From Rhodobacter sp. CZR27 (GTDB lineage: Bacteria; Pseudomonadota; Alphaproteobacteria; Rhodobacterales; Rhodobacteraceae): a stretch of 64,000 nt of DNA. The notes under the pieces are model-generated. The model was not told the origin of the DNA. It saw nothing but the letters and a program-made list of their open reading frames with translations, and made no database searches. A program made the position numbers and the translations under genes. Shown piece by piece: positions 1 through 13,493 of the stretch. The stretch lies in contig NZ_CP023548.1 in the NCBI RefSeq assembly GCF_002407205.1, forward strand, positions 2,256,501 through 2,320,500, given 5' to 3'. Position 1 is the stretch's first letter. The number at the start of each line of letters is the position of its first letter.

Positions 1-610
1 AGCCACGGGCCATGTTCGGGATCGCGACGCGCACGCCCAGCGGCTCGTAGATGTAATTCTTCCAGTTGATGATGCCCCAGTCGGGGTCGATCGAATCGAC
101 GTCCTTGATCGTCGGCGCGGCCGCGGTCGAGATGATCTCGTCGCCCTCGAGGAAGGCGAGACCTTTCACCTGATGGCGCGCCTCGGCGAAGTTGTCGCCC
201 TCGTAGGCGCGGAGCAGGTTGACGAGCACTTCCTCGCCCTCGCCGCGGACGATGACGTCGATGTGCGGCGCCTCTTCCAGAACCTGACGGAACATGAAGG
301 TGGCGTGGATGCCGCCCAGCACGCGCAGGGCGTTCGGCACCACGTTCATCGCGATCTTCAGCGTCTCCTCGGCCTCGTAGATCGAGGGGGTGATGGCCGT
401 GGTCGCGACGACGTCGGGCTGAAGCGCCTTGAGCTTTTCGGCAAGCTGTTCATGCGAGACCCAGTCGGTCATCGCGTCGATGAAATGGTAGTCGGTGTAC
501 CCGGCCTTCTTCAGCGCGCCGCAGAGGTAGGCGACCCACGCCGGCGGCCAGCTGCCGGCGATCTCGGCGCCGCCGGAGTGATAGTTCGGGTGAACGAATA
601 CGATACGCAT
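1..610 (-). CDS. bchE: Anaerobic Mg-protoporphyrin IX monomethyl ester cyclase, N-terminal part
   Basis: Only the first 203 codons are in the window; the gene runs off the left edge. The start ATG is the complement of 608-610 and the protein begins [20 protein letters not shown], which I recognise as BchE. The part seen is the cobalamin-binding domain of this B12/radical-SAM enzyme; the radical-SAM Cys cluster lies outside the window. BchE forms the isocyclic E ring of bacteriochlorophyll without O2, taking the oxygen from water. The intergenic region to ppsR carries a PpsR-type palindrome 17 bp from the start codon and an FnrL-type site further upstream, matching a gene needed when oxygen is low. 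AcsF at 15824 is the O2-dependent counterpart. Confidence 0.95.
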   Translation of the reverse strand, partial: MRIVFVHPNYHSGGAEIAGSWPPAWVAYLCGALKKAGYTDYHFIDAMTDWVSHEQLAEKLKALQPDVVATTAITPSIYEAEETLKIAMNVVPNALRVLGGIHATFMFRQVLEEAPHIDVIVRGEGEEVLVNLLRAYEGDNFAEARHQVKGLAFLEGDEIISTAAAPTIKDVDSIDPDWGIINWKNYIYEPLGVRVAIPNMARG

Positions 611-626
611 TGGTGGACTCCCGCTG

Positions 627-644
627 TGTCCATTTCAGTTGACA
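627..644. promoter_or_regulatory. PpsR-type operator before bchE
   Basis: The sequence TGTC-N10-GACA (18 bp) is a full match to the PpsR/CrtJ palindrome TGT-N12-ACA. It lies 17 bp upstream of the bchE start. PpsR represses bacteriochlorophyll genes aerobically in Rhodobacter, so this site should repress bchE. Binding is inferred from the motif. Confidence 0.75.
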
Positions 645-663
645 TACTTCTCTGGCGGGCAAT

Positions 664-677
664 TTGATGCATGTCAA
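664..677. promoter_or_regulatory. FnrL-type site before bchE
   Basis: TTGATgcatGTCAA differs by one base from the FNR consensus TTGAT-N4-ATCAA. It ends 67 bp upstream of the bchE start, and its right half (TGTCAA) is also a PpsR half site. FnrL activation of bchE without oxygen is known in Rhodobacter; occupancy here is inferred. Confidence 0.65.
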
Positions 678-722
678 AGCGACCATTCGTACCCGACGGG
701 ACACCGGAGGACGCCGCGGCCG

Positions 723-741
723 GGCGGAGGGCTGCTCCGCC
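723..741. terminator. Hairpin beyond the ppsR stop
   Basis: GGCGGAG and CTCCGCC pair across a 5-nt loop 21 bp past the ppsR stop, with more GC pairing possible on both sides. There is no clear T tract, so termination by this hairpin is only likely. Confidence 0.4.
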
Positions 742-762
742 GGGCCGACAAGGCGGGTCGCG

Positions 763-2157
763 TCACTCGTCCTTGTTGAGCAGGCCGAACTTGCGCAACT
801 TCACGTAGAGCGACTGGCGCGAGAGACTGAGCATCTCCGCCGCTGCGACGCGGTTGTTCCGGGTCAGCTCGAGCGCGGTCTCGATGCACATTTTCTCAAC
901 GACATCAGTGGTTTCCGCGACGATGTCCTTGAGCGTCGAATTGCCGACCAGTTCCATGACATTGCGCACCGGCTCGTCGATGACGCCCGGCTGCGGGGCG
1001 GGACGGCGCAGGGTGTCGGCGCGGCTCGCATCGCGGACGACAAGGACGAGCAGCGGCTGCTCGCGGTCGTCGAGCCAGGTGGCCGAAAGCTCTGCGGCAA
1101 TCTGCCCCGCAAAATCCGTGGTCAGCCGGGTCGAGTAGAGCCGGAGCTGTCCAGTGCGCCTGACACTGTCAAGCAGGACGCGCAGGTCCACCGTGCCGCG
1201 GGCGAGAAAGTCGGCCAGCGAGCGGCCGCGGATCGCGGCGAGGCTGGACGAGTCGGTCATGTTCAGGAAGGCTTCGTTCGCGCCGCGGATCGTGCCTTCG
1301 GCGTCGGTGAAGACGATCCCGTCCACGCCCTCGTGATAGAGTCGCGTCAGGTTTCCGGTCAGTTCGTCGCTGGGCGGCTGGGCGGCCTCGGCCGCGTCGA
1401 GCTGGCAGAGCAGCAGCCGCTCGCCCGCGGCGCGGAACACCTTGGGCGTCACGAGCACCCGCTTCTGCGAGCGGCGGGCGGTCAGCTCGGTCGGCGTCAC
1501 CGTGTCGGCCACGGCGAGATTGGCCATGGTCTCCATGAACTCGCCGCGGCGGCGGCCCTCGAACTCCTGCGCGATGGCTGCGCCCAGAAGGTCCTGCCGC
1601 ACGCCGCCGAGCAGCATGGCGGCGGCGGCGTTCACGTCGATGATCCGTCCCGTCGACATCGAGACCAGCACCATCGGATCGCGCGAGGCGTCCAGGATCA
1701 CGCGGTAGCGCGTTTCCATCTCGCGCTGGGTCTCGTAGTCGCGCTCCATCGCCAGTTGCGCGGCAACGAGTTGCTGCTGCACCTCCGCGATGGGACGCAG
1801 GTCGCGCCCGAGCATGAGGATCGAGCGGTCCTCGGCGATGCGGTGCAGCACGTAGCGCACCGGAAATTCGAAGTTGCGCTGGTCGGAGTGATTCAGCTCG
1901 ACCGCGACGGACCCTCGGCCGGGTTCCAGCGCCTCGGTCCGGGCACGGTATTTCGCCACGCTCTCGGGGGTCAGGACATCCTCGATCCGCTGGCCCTCCC
2001 AGGCGGAGAGCTGCCCGAACGAGGGATGGTGCGGATTGACCATGACCGCCCGGATGCGGGCGTCGGCGCCGACGAGAAGCGAGATGTCCGCCGCAGTGGA
2101 GATGACATCGCTCACCAGTTCCGGCGCGAGTGGCGGGAACTTCCCACCGGCGAGCAT
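763..2157 (-). CDS. ppsR: Aerobic photosynthesis repressor PpsR (CrtJ)
   Basis: PpsR represses bch, crt and puc genes under oxygen or strong light by binding paired TGT-N12-ACA sites. The ATG at 2157 gives 464 residues, the length of R. sphaeroides PpsR, and puts the redox cysteine of the HTH region at Cys424; an in-frame ATG seven codons earlier (2178) is possible but less likely. Order: an N-terminal PAS-like domain, a glutamine-rich linker (EVQQQLVAAQ), two further PAS domains and a C-terminal Fis-type helix-turn-helix (NNRVAAAEMLSLSRQSLYVK). The second redox cysteine (RLLLCQLD, near 251) is also present. ppaA, its antirepressor, lies immediately upstream in the same direction. Confidence 0.95.
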   Translation of the reverse strand: MLAGGKFPPLAPELVSDVISTAADISLLVGADARIRAVMVNPHHPSFGQLSAWEGQRIEDVLTPESVAKYRARTEALEPGRGSVAVELNHSDQRNFEFPVRYVLHRIAEDRSILMLGRDLRPIAEVQQQLVAAQLAMERDYETQREMETRYRVILDASRDPMVLVSMSTGRIIDVNAAAAMLLGGVRQDLLGAAIAQEFEGRRRGEFMETMANLAVADTVTPTELTARRSQKRVLVTPKVFRAAGERLLLCQLDAAEAAQPPSDELTGNLTRLYHEGVDGIVFTDAEGTIRGANEAFLNMTDSSSLAAIRGRSLADFLARGTVDLRVLLDSVRRTGQLRLYSTRLTTDFAGQIAAELSATWLDDREQPLLVLVVRDASRADTLRRPAPQPGVIDEPVRNVMELVGNSTLKDIVAETTDVVEKMCIETALELTRNNRVAAAEMLSLSRQSLYVKLRKFGLLNKDE

Positions 2158-2207
2158 ATGTCTTCCGTCCGAGCTCAATGTCCTACCGAATGGCCGCCGG
2201 CGCGGCC

Positions 2208-3011
2208 CTAAGCTTCACGTGCACGGCCCTGTTGCGGTCGGGGCAGGCTTCCGCCAAGACCGCAGGCCTGCAATGCCGTTTCGATGTCGTTCGTCACGAT
2301 GTCGGCCCCCGGCAGTGACGCGGTTTCGGTTCCGTCGAGGAAGAGGGCCCCGCCGACGGCGACCGGCACCGTGTTGCCGGTCATGTCCTTCAGCGTCTTC
2401 ACCAGATTGCGGCAGACTTCAAGCATCTCCGCATGTGCGATCGAAATGAGCACGGCGTCAAATCCCCGCCGCACGAAAAGTTCCCGCAGTTCCGCCGGCC
2501 CGGTGCCGATCCTGAGGCAGACCGAGATGCCCAGCCGCCGCAGCTTCGCCACCGCGACCATGGCGCCCAGCGTGTGCTGCTCGCCCTGCGGCAGCAGCAC
2601 GAGGACCGTTGGGCCGTCGCGCATCCCGCTCTCGTCGGCCGACCACGAGGTGGCGATGTCGCGCAGGATCGCCTGCAGTCGGGCGGTCCCGATCGTCACC
2701 TCGGCGAAGGTGCAGGTATCCTCGTGCCAGCCCTGCCCCAGCCGGCGCGCGACCTCGGGGATGTAGAGTTCGGCCAGCGCCACGCGGCTCACGCGGGCGC
2801 GGCGAAGCTCGGGCTTGAGCGCCTCGAAGGGCGCTCGTCCCGTGCTGCGCACGGCATCGAGCAGGCGGCGGACCAGATCCTCGCGCATGGGCGCGTTCGT
2901 GGCGCCGTCGCGGGCGGACAGTCTGGCGACGATCTCGGCCGCGAAGCGGGAGACGGCCACCGGCCCGTCGCCGGCGAGCCCAACCCTCTCTCTGTGCAAG
3001 CCGTCATGCAT
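2208..3011 (-). CDS. ppaA: PpaA/AerR-type cobalamin-binding antirepressor
   Basis: A 267-residue protein of the PpaA/AerR family, which binds B12 and counteracts PpsR/CrtJ. An N-terminal helical region (ARRLGQGWHEDTCTFAEVTI, helix-bundle cap of B12 sensors) is followed by a Rossmann-like B12-binding fold with VLVLLPQGEQHTLGAMV and VPVAVGGALFLD. I chose the ATG at 3011 because GGAG sits 6 nt before it; an in-frame ATG at 3101 has no ribosome site. The stop is 50 bp from the ppsR start and both genes run leftward. The gene diverges from bchF over a region with two PpsR sites, so PpsR may control its own antirepressor. Confidence 0.88.
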   Translation of the reverse strand: MHDGLHRERVGLAGDGPVAVSRFAAEIVARLSARDGATNAPMREDLVRRLLDAVRSTGRAPFEALKPELRRARVSRVALAELYIPEVARRLGQGWHEDTCTFAEVTIGTARLQAILRDIATSWSADESGMRDGPTVLVLLPQGEQHTLGAMVAVAKLRRLGISVCLRIGTGPAELRELFVRRGFDAVLISIAHAEMLEVCRNLVKTLKDMTGNTVPVAVGGALFLDGTETASLPGADIVTNDIETALQACGLGGSLPRPQQGRAREA

Positions 3012-3152
3012 CACCAGCTCCACCGGGCACCGGTCCACCCTCCCGCGAGCCGGGCCGCGGGACTCCTTGTTCGAATGCAGGGGAGCGCAGGACCGGCGCA
3101 TGCGGCATCGGCCGGACGCTCGTGGGCAGACTGTTCACCAAGCGCGGAAAGA

Positions 3153-3170
3153 TGTCAAAGAAAATTGACA
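3153..3170. promoter_or_regulatory. PpsR-type operator, distal to bchF
   Basis: TGTC-AAAGAAAATT-GACA is an exact TGTC-N10-GACA palindrome with an A-rich centre. Its 145-bp distance from the next site fits the known ability of PpsR/CrtJ to act at two separated sites. It may serve ppaA, bchF or both. Confidence 0.75.
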
Positions 3171-3297
3171 CCTTGCTCCGCGAGGCTGTGGATGCGGCGG
3201 CGTATCAGCTTGTTTTCCCTTTTCAATCACGGCGTATTGTCGCAGCTTCCGGGCGTCGGTCTGCCGGTTTGCCGCACCCCCCTGCGGCTGCAAAAGA

Positions 3298-5156
<1,859 letters not shown>

Positions 5157-5226
5157 CGCATCCCCACCATCCCAATTCTCGGCTATCCCAACGCCAAGGG
5201 GCGGCTCACGGCCCCGGGAACCGGAC

Positions 5227-6795
5227 ATGAAACTGACGCTCTGGACATATGAAGGCCCGCCCCACGTGGGCGCGATGCGCGTCGCGACCGGCATGACCGG
5301 CCTGCATTACGTGCTGCACGCCCCGCAGGGGGATACCTATGCGGACCTGCTCTTCACCATGATCGAGCGGCGCGGCAAGCGCCCGCCGGTCAGCTACACC
5401 ACCTTCCAGGCCCGCGACCTCGGCTCGGATACCGCCGAGGTGTTCCAGTCGGCCTGCCGCGACGCCTATGAGCGGTTCCAGCCGCAGGCGATCATGGTGG
5501 GCTCGTCTTGCACGGCCGAGTTGATCCAGGACGACACCGGCGGCCTCGCCGACGCGCTGAACCTGCCGGTTCCGGTCGTTCACCTGGAACTGCCCTCCTA
5601 CCAGCGCAAGGAGAACTTCGGCGCGGACGAGAGCTTCCTGCAGATCTGCCGCAAGCTCGCCAAGCCGATGGAGCGCACCGCGCAGGTGTCCTGCAACATC
5701 CTCGGTCCGACGGCGCTCGGCTTCCGGCACCGGGACGACGTGACCGAGATCACCCAGCTTCTGCAAGGCATGGGGATCGCGGTGAACGTGGTGGCGCCGA
5801 TGGGGTCGAGCCCTGCCGACATCGCCCGGCTGGGAGCGGCGCATTTCAACGTCCTCCTCTACGCCGAAACAGCCGAATCCGCCGCCCGCTGGGCCGAGAA
5901 GGCGCTGAAGCAGCCCTACACCAGGGTCGTGCCCATCGGCGTCGGCGCCACCCGCGACTTCATTGCGGAAGTGGCGAAGCTCGCCGGCGTGGAGCCGAAG
6001 GCAGACGAGAGCCGCCTGCGCCAGCCGTGGTGGTCGGCCTCGGTCGACTCGACCTACCTCACCGGCAAGCGGGTGTTCCTGTTCGGCGACGCGACCCATG
6101 TGATCGCCGCCGCCCGCATCGCCCGCGACGAGGTCGGCTTCGAAGTCGTCGGCATGGGCTGCTACAACCGCGAATACGCCCGCCCGATGCGGGCCGCCGC
6201 GAAGGACTACGGCCTCGAGGCGCTGGTCACCGACGACTATCTCGAGGTCGAGGAGGCGATCCAGAACCTCGCGCCCGAGCTGATCCTCGGCACGCAGATG
6301 GAGCGTCACATCGCCAAGCGCCTCGGCATCCCCTGCGCCGTGATCTCGGCTCCGGTCCACGTCCAGGACTTCCCGGCCCGCTATTCGCCGCAGATGGGGT
6401 TCGAAGGCGCGAACGTCATCTTCGACACCTGGATCCATCCGCTGGTCATGGGGCTCGAGGAGCACCTCCTCACCATGTTCCGCGAGGATTTCGAGTTCCA
6501 CGACGAGGCCGGCGCCTCGCACCACGGCGGCAAGGCGGTGCCGGCATCGGCGCCCCGCGCCGAGGCCACGGCCGACGAGGGGTCAATCCCCGAGGAGGCC
6601 GTCCCCCCCGTCGTGGCCGAGGCAACCACGGGCGAGATCGTCTGGCTGTCGGACGCCGAGAAGGAACTGAAGAAGATCCCGTTCTTCGTGCGCGGCAAGG
6701 CGCGGCGGAACACCGAGAAATTCGCGGCTGAAAAGGGCCTGACCCGGATCAGCATCGAGACCCTGTACGAGGCGAAGGCTCATTATGCGCGGTGA
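5227..6795 (+). CDS. bchB: Light-independent protochlorophyllide reductase subunit B
   Basis: Second subunit of the NB component, 522 residues from the ATG at 5227. Asp36 (PQGDTYAD), the unusual aspartate ligand of the NB cluster, is present, as is the conserved Cys in GSSCTAEL. The N-terminal two thirds is the nitrogenase-like core. After a low-complexity Pro/Ala/Glu-rich linker (about residues 425-460) comes the conserved C-terminal domain ([20 protein letters not shown]). A 70-bp gap follows bchN, and the last 11 bases overlap bchH in another frame. Confidence 0.97.
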   Translation: MKLTLWTYEGPPHVGAMRVATGMTGLHYVLHAPQGDTYADLLFTMIERRGKRPPVSYTTFQARDLGSDTAEVFQSACRDAYERFQPQAIMVGSSCTAELIQDDTGGLADALNLPVPVVHLELPSYQRKENFGADESFLQICRKLAKPMERTAQVSCNILGPTALGFRHRDDVTEITQLLQGMGIAVNVVAPMGSSPADIARLGAAHFNVLLYAETAESAARWAEKALKQPYTRVVPIGVGATRDFIAEVAKLAGVEPKADESRLRQPWWSASVDSTYLTGKRVFLFGDATHVIAAARIARDEVGFEVVGMGCYNREYARPMRAAAKDYGLEALVTDDYLEVEEAIQNLAPELILGTQMERHIAKRLGIPCAVISAPVHVQDFPARYSPQMGFEGANVIFDTWIHPLVMGLEEHLLTMFREDFEFHDEAGASHHGGKAVPASAPRAEATADEGSIPEEAVPPVVAEATTGEIVWLSDAEKELKKIPFFVRGKARRNTEKFAAEKGLTRISIETLYEAKAHYAR

Positions 6796-9700
6796 AGTCC
6801 TGAGTTCGACCGGCCAGACCGGCTACAACATCGTCATCGTCACGCTCGACGCCCATGCGGCCGGGCCCGCCGCGCGCATCGTGCCGCGGCTGCGGCAGGA
6901 CTTCCCGGGCCTCAGCGTCAGCATCCACGCCGCCGCGGAATGGGCCGAGAAGCCCGCAGCCCTCGCCGCCGCGAAGGAGGCGATCGGCAAGGCCGACATC
7001 CTCATCGCGAACCTCCTCTTCATCGAGGAGCACATCAACGCCGTGCTCCCCGAACTTCAGGCCGCGCGCGAGCGGGTCGATGCCTTCGTCGGCATGATCG
7101 CCGATCCCCAGATCGTGAAACTCACGAAGATGGGCGATCTCGACATGCAGAAGCCCGCCTCGGGTCCGATGGCGCTCTTGAAGAAGCTGCGCGGCTCGTC
7201 GAAGGAATCGGGCAATTCGGGCGAAAGCCAGATGCGGATGCTCCGCACCATCCCGAAGATGCTGAAGTTCGTTCCGGGCAAGGCGCAGGACCTGCGCGCC
7301 TGGTTCCTGTCGATGCAATACTGGCTGGGCGGCTCGGACGACAACCTCGAGCAGATGGTCCGCTACCTCGTCTCGCGCTATTCCGCGAACCGGGCCTGGC
7401 ACAAGGTCCATGCCAAGGCCCCGATCGAATATCCCGAGGTCGGCCTCTACCACCCGCGCCTGCCCGACCGCATCACCACCGACCCGAACGACCTGCCCCG
7501 CCCGGCGAACGCCAAGGCGACCGTCGGCCTCCTGATGCTGCGCTCCTACATCCTCGCCTCCGACACCGCGCATTATGACGCGGTGATCGAGGCGTTCGAG
7601 CAGAAGGGCATTGCCGTCCTTCCCGCCTTCGCGGGTGGCCTCGACGGGCGCCCCGCGATCGACGCCTATTTCCATGACAAGCTGGGCACCACCATCGACG
7701 CGATGGTCTCGCTCACCGGCTTCAGCCTCGTTGGCGGGCCGGCCTACAACGACAGCAACGCGGCCATCGAGTCGCTGAAGGGCCTCGACGTGCCCTACAT
7801 CGCCGCGCATCCGCTGGAATTCCAGACGCTCGGCCAGTGGGCGCAGGCCGGCGGCGGCCTCGGCCCGGTGGAAACCACCATGCTCGTCGCCCTTCCCGAG
7901 ATCGACGGCGCCACCAACCCGACCGTCTTCGCCGGCCGCCACGACCTTGCCGGCTGCGATGGCTGCCCCGGCGGCTGCCGCGCCACGCAGGAAGGCGCCG
8001 AGACCCGCGCCATGGCCCCCTGCCACGAGCGCATCCAGACGCTCGCCGAAAAGGCGCTGCGGCTGGCCCTGCTCCGCCGCTCGAAGGTGGCCGAGCGCAA
8101 GGTTGGCGTGGTGCTCTACGGCTTCCCGCCGAACGCGGGCGCGGTTGGCACCGCGGCTTATCTCGGCGTGTTCGAAAGCCTCTTCAACGTGCTGAACGCG
8201 ATGAAGCGCGAGGGCTATCAGCTCGAGGTGCCGGAGTCGGTGCAGGCGCTGCGCGATGCCGTGCTGGGCGGCACGGCCAGCCAGTATGGCCAGCCCGCCA
8301 ACATCGCCGCGCATGTCCCGGCCGAGAAGATCGTGTCGGGCACACCGTGGCTGGCCGACATCGAGAAGGCCTGGGGCGCCGCCCCCGGCCGCATCCAGTC
8401 CGACGGCCGCGGTGTCTACATCCTCGGCCACAACTTCGGCAATGTCTTCGTGGGGGTCCAGCCGGTCTTCGGCTACGAGGGCGACCCGATGCGGCTGCTC
8501 TTCGAAAAGGGCTTCGCCCCCACCCATGCCTTCAGCGTCTTCTACCGCTGGCTGCGCGAGGAATACCACGCCGACGTGCTCCTGCACTTCGGGATGCACG
8601 GCGCGTTGGAGTTCATGCCGGGCAAACAGGCGGGCATGTCGGGCGCCTGCTGGCCGGATCGCCTGATCGGCGCCCTGCCGAACGTCTATCTCTACGCCGC
8701 CAACAACCCGTCCGAGGCGTCGCTGGCCAAGCGCCGGACCAACGCGATCACCGTTTCGCACCTCACGCCGCCGCTGACGCAGGCCGGCCTCTACCGCGGC
8801 CTGCAGGACCTGAAGGACAGCCTCACGCGCTACCGTCAACTCGCCCCGGAAGCTCCTGAACGCGAAGAGCTTTCCCTGCTGATCCAGGAGCAGGCCCGCG
8901 CCGTCAACCTCGACATGCACCCGGTCGAGACGATGTGGCTGAAGCTTCTCGAAACCGAGGGCTCGCTGATCACCGACGGCCTGCACGTCGTGGGCAAACC
9001 CATGGACGAGGAGCAGATCGCGGCCAACATCGCGCTGATGCCCGAGATGGACGCCGAGCGCCGTGCCGAGGTCGAGAACCTCCTGCGCCAGGAGACCGAG
9101 ATCCCCGGCGTCCTCCGCGCCCTCGGCGGCCATTTCATGGAGCCGGTGCCGGGCGGCGACCTGATCCGCGCACCCGAGATCCTGCCCACGGGCCGCAACA
9201 TCCACGCCTTCGACCCGTTCCGCATGCCCACCGCCTTCGCGCTGCAGGACGGTGCCGCGCAGGCGCAGCGGCTGCTCGACGCCCATCCCAAGCTGCCCGA
9301 GACGGTGGCGCTGGTGCTGTGGGGCTCGGACAACATCAAGTCGGACGGCGGGCCGATCGCGCAGGCGCTGGCGCTGATGGGCGCGCGGCCCCGCTTCGAC
9401 CACTACGGCCGTCTGGCGGGCGCCGACCTCATCCCGCTCTCGGAACTGGGCCGTCCGCGGATCGACGTGATCATGACCCTCTCGGGCATCTTCCGCGACC
9501 TGCTGCCCTTGCAGACCCGGATGCTGGCCGAGGCCGCCTGGAAGGCCGCCAATGCCGAGGGCGAGCCCCTGTCGCAGAACTTCATCCGCGCCCATGCGCT
9601 GGCCTATGCGCAGGAGATGGGCGTGGACATGGAGACCGCCTCGCTCCGCGTCTTCTCGAACGCGGAAGGCGCCTATGGCTCGAACGTGAACGTGCTCGTC

Positions 9701-10366
9701 GGCTCCTCGGCCTTCGGCGAGGAGGACGAGCTGGCCGACGCCTACGAAGCGCGCAAGTCCTTCGCCTATGGCCGGTCGGGCAAGCCCGTGCAGAACGCGG
9801 CGCTCTTGCAGAAGTCGCTCAAGACCGTGGACGTGGCCTACCAGAACCTCGAATCCGTGGAACTGGGCGTCACAACCGTCGACCATTACTTCGACACGCT
9901 GGGCGGCATTGCACGCGCGGTGAAGCGGGCCAAGGGCGAGGAAGCGGCGGTCTACATCGGCGACCAGACCCGCGGCGGCGGTACCGTCCGCACGCTGAAG
10001 GACCAGATCGCGCTGGAAACCCGCGCCCGCAGCCTGAACCCGAAATACTACGAGGGGCTCCTGCGCCACGGCGCCGAAGGCGTGCGCCAGATCGAGGCGC
10101 AGGTGACCAACACGCTCGGCTGGTCGGCGACGACCCAGCAGGTCGAGCCCTGGGTCTATCAGCGCCTCTCCGAGACCTTCGTGCTCGACGAGGCGATGCG
10201 CCGCCGTCTGGCCGAACTGAACCCGGAAGCGAGCGTCCGCATGGCCGAGCGCCTTCTGGAAGCGAGTGCCCGTAACTATTGGCAGCCCGACGCGGAGACT
10301 CTGGCCGCGCTTCAGGGGGCGGCGGACGAGTTGGAAGACCGGCTCGAGGGGATCGCCGCCGAGTAA
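6785..10366 (+). CDS. bchH: Magnesium chelatase subunit H
   Basis: The large porphyrin-binding subunit (1193 residues) of Mg chelatase, which with BchI and BchD inserts Mg2+ into protoporphyrin IX, committing it to bacteriochlorophyll. CobN/BchH family; full family length. Recognisable stretches include [18 protein letters not shown] at the N-terminus, the central [17 protein letters not shown] motif (about residue 600), and C-terminal [20 protein letters not shown]. It starts inside the end of bchB, so translation is likely coupled. BchI and BchD are not in the window. Confidence 0.98.
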   Translation: MRGEVLSSTGQTGYNIVIVTLDAHAAGPAARIVPRLRQDFPGLSVSIHAAAEWAEKPAALAAAKEAIGKADILIANLLFIEEHINAVLPELQAARERVDAFVGMIADPQIVKLTKMGDLDMQKPASGPMALLKKLRGSSKESGNSGESQMRMLRTIPKMLKFVPGKAQDLRAWFLSMQYWLGGSDDNLEQMVRYLVSRYSANRAWHKVHAKAPIEYPEVGLYHPRLPDRITTDPNDLPRPANAKATVGLLMLRSYILASDTAHYDAVIEAFEQKGIAVLPAFAGGLDGRPAIDAYFHDKLGTTIDAMVSLTGFSLVGGPAYNDSNAAIESLKGLDVPYIAAHPLEFQTLGQWAQAGGGLGPVETTMLVALPEIDGATNPTVFAGRHDLAGCDGCPGGCRATQEGAETRAMAPCHERIQTLAEKALRLALLRRSKVAERKVGVVLYGFPPNAGAVGTAAYLGVFESLFNVLNAMKREGYQLEVPESVQALRDAVLGGTASQYGQPANIAAHVPAEKIVSGTPWLADIEKAWGAAPGRIQSDGRGVYILGHNFGNVFVGVQPVFGYEGDPMRLLFEKGFAPTHAFSVFYRWLREEYHADVLLHFGMHGALEFMPGKQAGMSGACWPDRLIGALPNVYLYAANNPSEASLAKRRTNAITVSHLTPPLTQAGLYRGLQDLKDSLTRYRQLAPEAPEREELSLLIQEQARAVNLDMHPVETMWLKLLETEGSLITDGLHVVGKPMDEEQIAANIALMPEMDAERRAEVENLLRQETEIPGVLRALGGHFMEPVPGGDLIRAPEILPTGRNIHAFDPFRMPTAFALQDGAAQAQRLLDAHPKLPETVALVLWGSDNIKSDGGPIAQALALMGARPRFDHYGRLAGADLIPLSELGRPRIDVIMTLSGIFRDLLPLQTRMLAEAAWKAANAEGEPLSQNFIRAHALAYAQEMGVDMETASLRVFSNAEGAYGSNVNVLVGSSAFGEEDELADAYEARKSFAYGRSGKPVQNAALLQKSLKTVDVAYQNLESVELGVTTVDHYFDTLGGIARAVKRAKGEEAAVYIGDQTRGGGTVRTLKDQIALETRARSLNPKYYEGLLRHGAEGVRQIEAQVTNTLGWSATTQQVEPWVYQRLSETFVLDEAMRRRLAELNPEASVRMAERLLEASARNYWQPDAETLAALQGAADELEDRLEGIAAE

Positions 10367-10385
10367 GGCGGTCCCGGCTGGAAAG

Positions 10386-10401
10386 CCCCGCCGCGGCGGG
10401 G
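10386..10401. repeat. GC palindrome between bchH and bchL
   Basis: CCCCGCCGCGGCGGGG is a perfect 16-bp palindrome 20 bp after the bchH stop and about 30 bp before bchL. As RNA it would form a tight hairpin, possibly a processing or stability element inside the operon. No T tract follows. Confidence 0.4.
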
Positions 10402-10419
10402 ATGGTTCAAACAGGATGA

Positions 10420-11325
<906 letters not shown>

Positions 11326-11371
11326 TCCGACCCCTGCCGGGCCAGGAGGCCCGGCCATTCAGGAAGAACCC

Positions 11372-12040
11372 ATGAACGACTATTCGACCACCCGCGACCG
11401 TGTCGAACACTACTTCGACCGCACCGCCACCCATACCTGGGAGCGTCTGACCTCCTCCGCGCCGGTGAGCCGCATCCGCCAGACCGTCCGCGAGGGCCGC
11501 GACACGATGCGGGCCAGGATGCTCTGGCGGCTGCCGAAGGATCTGACCGGCCTGCGCGTGCTCGATGCCGGTTGCGGTGCGGGCCAGATGACGGCCGAGC
11601 TTGCCGCGCGTGGGGCGCAGGTCACTGCGGTGGACATCTCGCCGCAACTGGTCGAGATCGCGCGGAAGCGGCTGCCGCCCGAGCATCAGGACCGCGTCCA
11701 TTTCACCAGCGGCGACATGCTGTCTGACGAACTGGGCGAATTCGACTACGTCGTCGCGATGGACAGCCTGATCTATTACACCGACGCGGACATCGCGAAG
11801 GCGCTGGACAAGCTCGGCGCGAGAACGCGGCATTCGGTCGTCTTTACCGTGGCGCCGCGAACGCCTTTCCTGATGGCGTTTTGGTGGATGGGGAAGCTGT
11901 TTCCGCGTTCCGACCGTTCGCCGGTCATGATCCCGCACCCGTTCAAGCCTTTGAACGAGGCGACGGGGGGTAGGCTGGTGAAGGTCGGGCGCGTGTCGCG
12001 CGGCTTCTACATCTCCGAGTGTCTGGAGTTCCGGCCGTGA
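11372..12040 (+). CDS. bchM: Mg-protoporphyrin IX O-methyltransferase
   Basis: SAM-dependent methyltransferase (222 residues) that esterifies Mg-protoporphyrin IX, making the substrate for BchE and AcsF. The class-I SAM motif is VLDAGCGAGQMTAEL at about 62-76, and the acidic TAVDISPQ strand follows. The ATG at 11372 has AGGAAG upstream. Its TGA overlaps the GTG start of lhaA. Confidence 0.95.
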   Translation: MNDYSTTRDRVEHYFDRTATHTWERLTSSAPVSRIRQTVREGRDTMRARMLWRLPKDLTGLRVLDAGCGAGQMTAELAARGAQVTAVDISPQLVEIARKRLPPEHQDRVHFTSGDMLSDELGEFDYVVAMDSLIYYTDADIAKALDKLGARTRHSVVFTVAPRTPFLMAFWWMGKLFPRSDRSPVMIPHPFKPLNEATGGRLVKVGRVSRGFYISECLEFRP

Positions 12041-13476
12041 TCCTGGGGCGGAAGCAGCTGAAGAGACTGACGATCGGCGCGCTTCCCTTCGCGGATGCGG
12101 CCTCGGAAGGGCTGCCTCTGGGCCAGCTGCTGCGCCTGTCGCTGTTCCAGGTCTCGGTCGGGATGTGTTCGGTGCTGCTTCTGGGCACGCTGAACCGCGT
12201 GATGATCGTCGAACTGTCGGTGCCGGCCACGGTCGTGGCGCTGATGATCGCCCTGCCGGTGCTGTCCGCCCCGTTCCGCGCGCTGCTGGGGCACCGGAGC
12301 GACAACTACCGCTCGTCGCTGGGCTGGAAGCGCATCCCCTACCTGTGGTTCGGCTCGCTCTGGCAGATGGGCGGGCTTGCGATCATGCCCTTCGCGCTGA
12401 TCGTGCTGTCGGGCGACCAGATCCACGGCCCCACCTGGGCCGGCGAGGTTCTGGCGGCGCTCGCCTTCCTGATGGCCGGCCTCGGCATGCACATGACGCA
12501 GACGGCGGGCCTCGCGCTCGCCTCGGACCGCGCCTCGGACGAGACGCGGCCGCGCGTCGTGGCACTCCTCTACGTCATGTTCCTGCTCGGCATGGCGATT
12601 TCCTCGGTGATCGTCGGCTGGCTGCTCTCGGACTTCTCCGAGCTGCGCCTGATCCGCGTCGTGCAGGGCTGCGCCTTCCTGACCATGGTGCTGAACCTGA
12701 TCGCGCTGTGGAAGCAGGAAGCCTTCCGCCCGATGTCGAAGGAGGAGCGCGCGGCACCCCGTCCCCGCTTCCGCGACGCCTGGGCCGAGTTGAACCACGA
12801 TGGCACCGCCGCCCGGCTTCTGGCCGCGGTGGCCTTCGGCACCCTCGCCTTCAACATGCAGGACGTCCTGCTGGAGCCCTATGGCGGCGAGATCATCCAT
12901 CTGCCGGTGGCGGCGACGACCCTTCTGACTGCGATGTGGTCGGTGGGCGCGCTCCTCGGCTTCACCCTTGCCGCGCGCTGGCTGGCGCGCGGTCTCGACC
13001 CGGCCCGCATGGCGGGACGGGGAATCCTGATCGGGCTTGCGGCCTTCTCGCTCGTGCTCTTCGCGTGGCCCGCGGAGTCCTCGGCGATGTTCTTCGCCGG
13101 CGCGGCGCTGATCGGGATGGGCGGCGGTCTCTTCTCCGTCGCCACCCTCACGATGGCGATGGAGATCCCCGTGACCGGCCTCGCCGGGCGGGGCCTCGCC
13201 CTCGGCGCGTGGGGGGCTGCGCAGGCCACGGCGGCAGGCGTCGCCATCTTCATGGGCGGCGCGCTGCGCGACCTCATCGGCCATTGGGCCAAGGCGGGGC
13301 ATCTCGGTGCTGCGCTGCAGGACGCGGCCTTCGGCTACAGCTTCGTCTACATCCTCGAGATCGGGCTGCTGTTCGCCACCCTGATCGTGCTGGGCCCCTT
13401 GGTCCGGACCACGATCCTCTCATCCGAACGACCGGTCGGCGGGTCCCGCGTGGGCCTCGCCGACTTCCCCACCTGA
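12037..13476 (+). CDS. lhaA: LH1 assembly protein LhaA (PucC/BCH family transporter)
   Basis: Twelve-helix membrane protein of the BCH/PucC branch of the major facilitator superfamily, 479 residues. LhaA helps assemble light-harvesting complex 1, probably by handling bacteriochlorophyll. I chose the GTG at 12037, overlapping the bchM stop, because it starts the protein directly before the conserved GRKQLKRL...LPFADAASE region. It is a paralogue of pucC (44164): both share LRLSLFQV-VGM, GTLNRVMIVEL and DVLLEPYGG-like motifs. Confidence 0.93.
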   Translation: MILGRKQLKRLTIGALPFADAASEGLPLGQLLRLSLFQVSVGMCSVLLLGTLNRVMIVELSVPATVVALMIALPVLSAPFRALLGHRSDNYRSSLGWKRIPYLWFGSLWQMGGLAIMPFALIVLSGDQIHGPTWAGEVLAALAFLMAGLGMHMTQTAGLALASDRASDETRPRVVALLYVMFLLGMAISSVIVGWLLSDFSELRLIRVVQGCAFLTMVLNLIALWKQEAFRPMSKEERAAPRPRFRDAWAELNHDGTAARLLAAVAFGTLAFNMQDVLLEPYGGEIIHLPVAATTLLTAMWSVGALLGFTLAARWLARGLDPARMAGRGILIGLAAFSLVLFAWPAESSAMFFAGAALIGMGGGLFSVATLTMAMEIPVTGLAGRGLALGAWGAAQATAAGVAIFMGGALRDLIGHWAKAGHLGAALQDAAFGYSFVYILEIGLLFATLIVLGPLVRTTILSSERPVGGSRVGLADFPT

Positions 13477-13493
13477 CACCGGAGGACCCTTAA

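Noticed and set aside
6749..10069. A 1106-codon open frame antisense to bchH
   Set aside because: It mirrors bchH codon structure in a GC-rich genome; its translation is His/Arg/Gly/Gln-rich without motifs.
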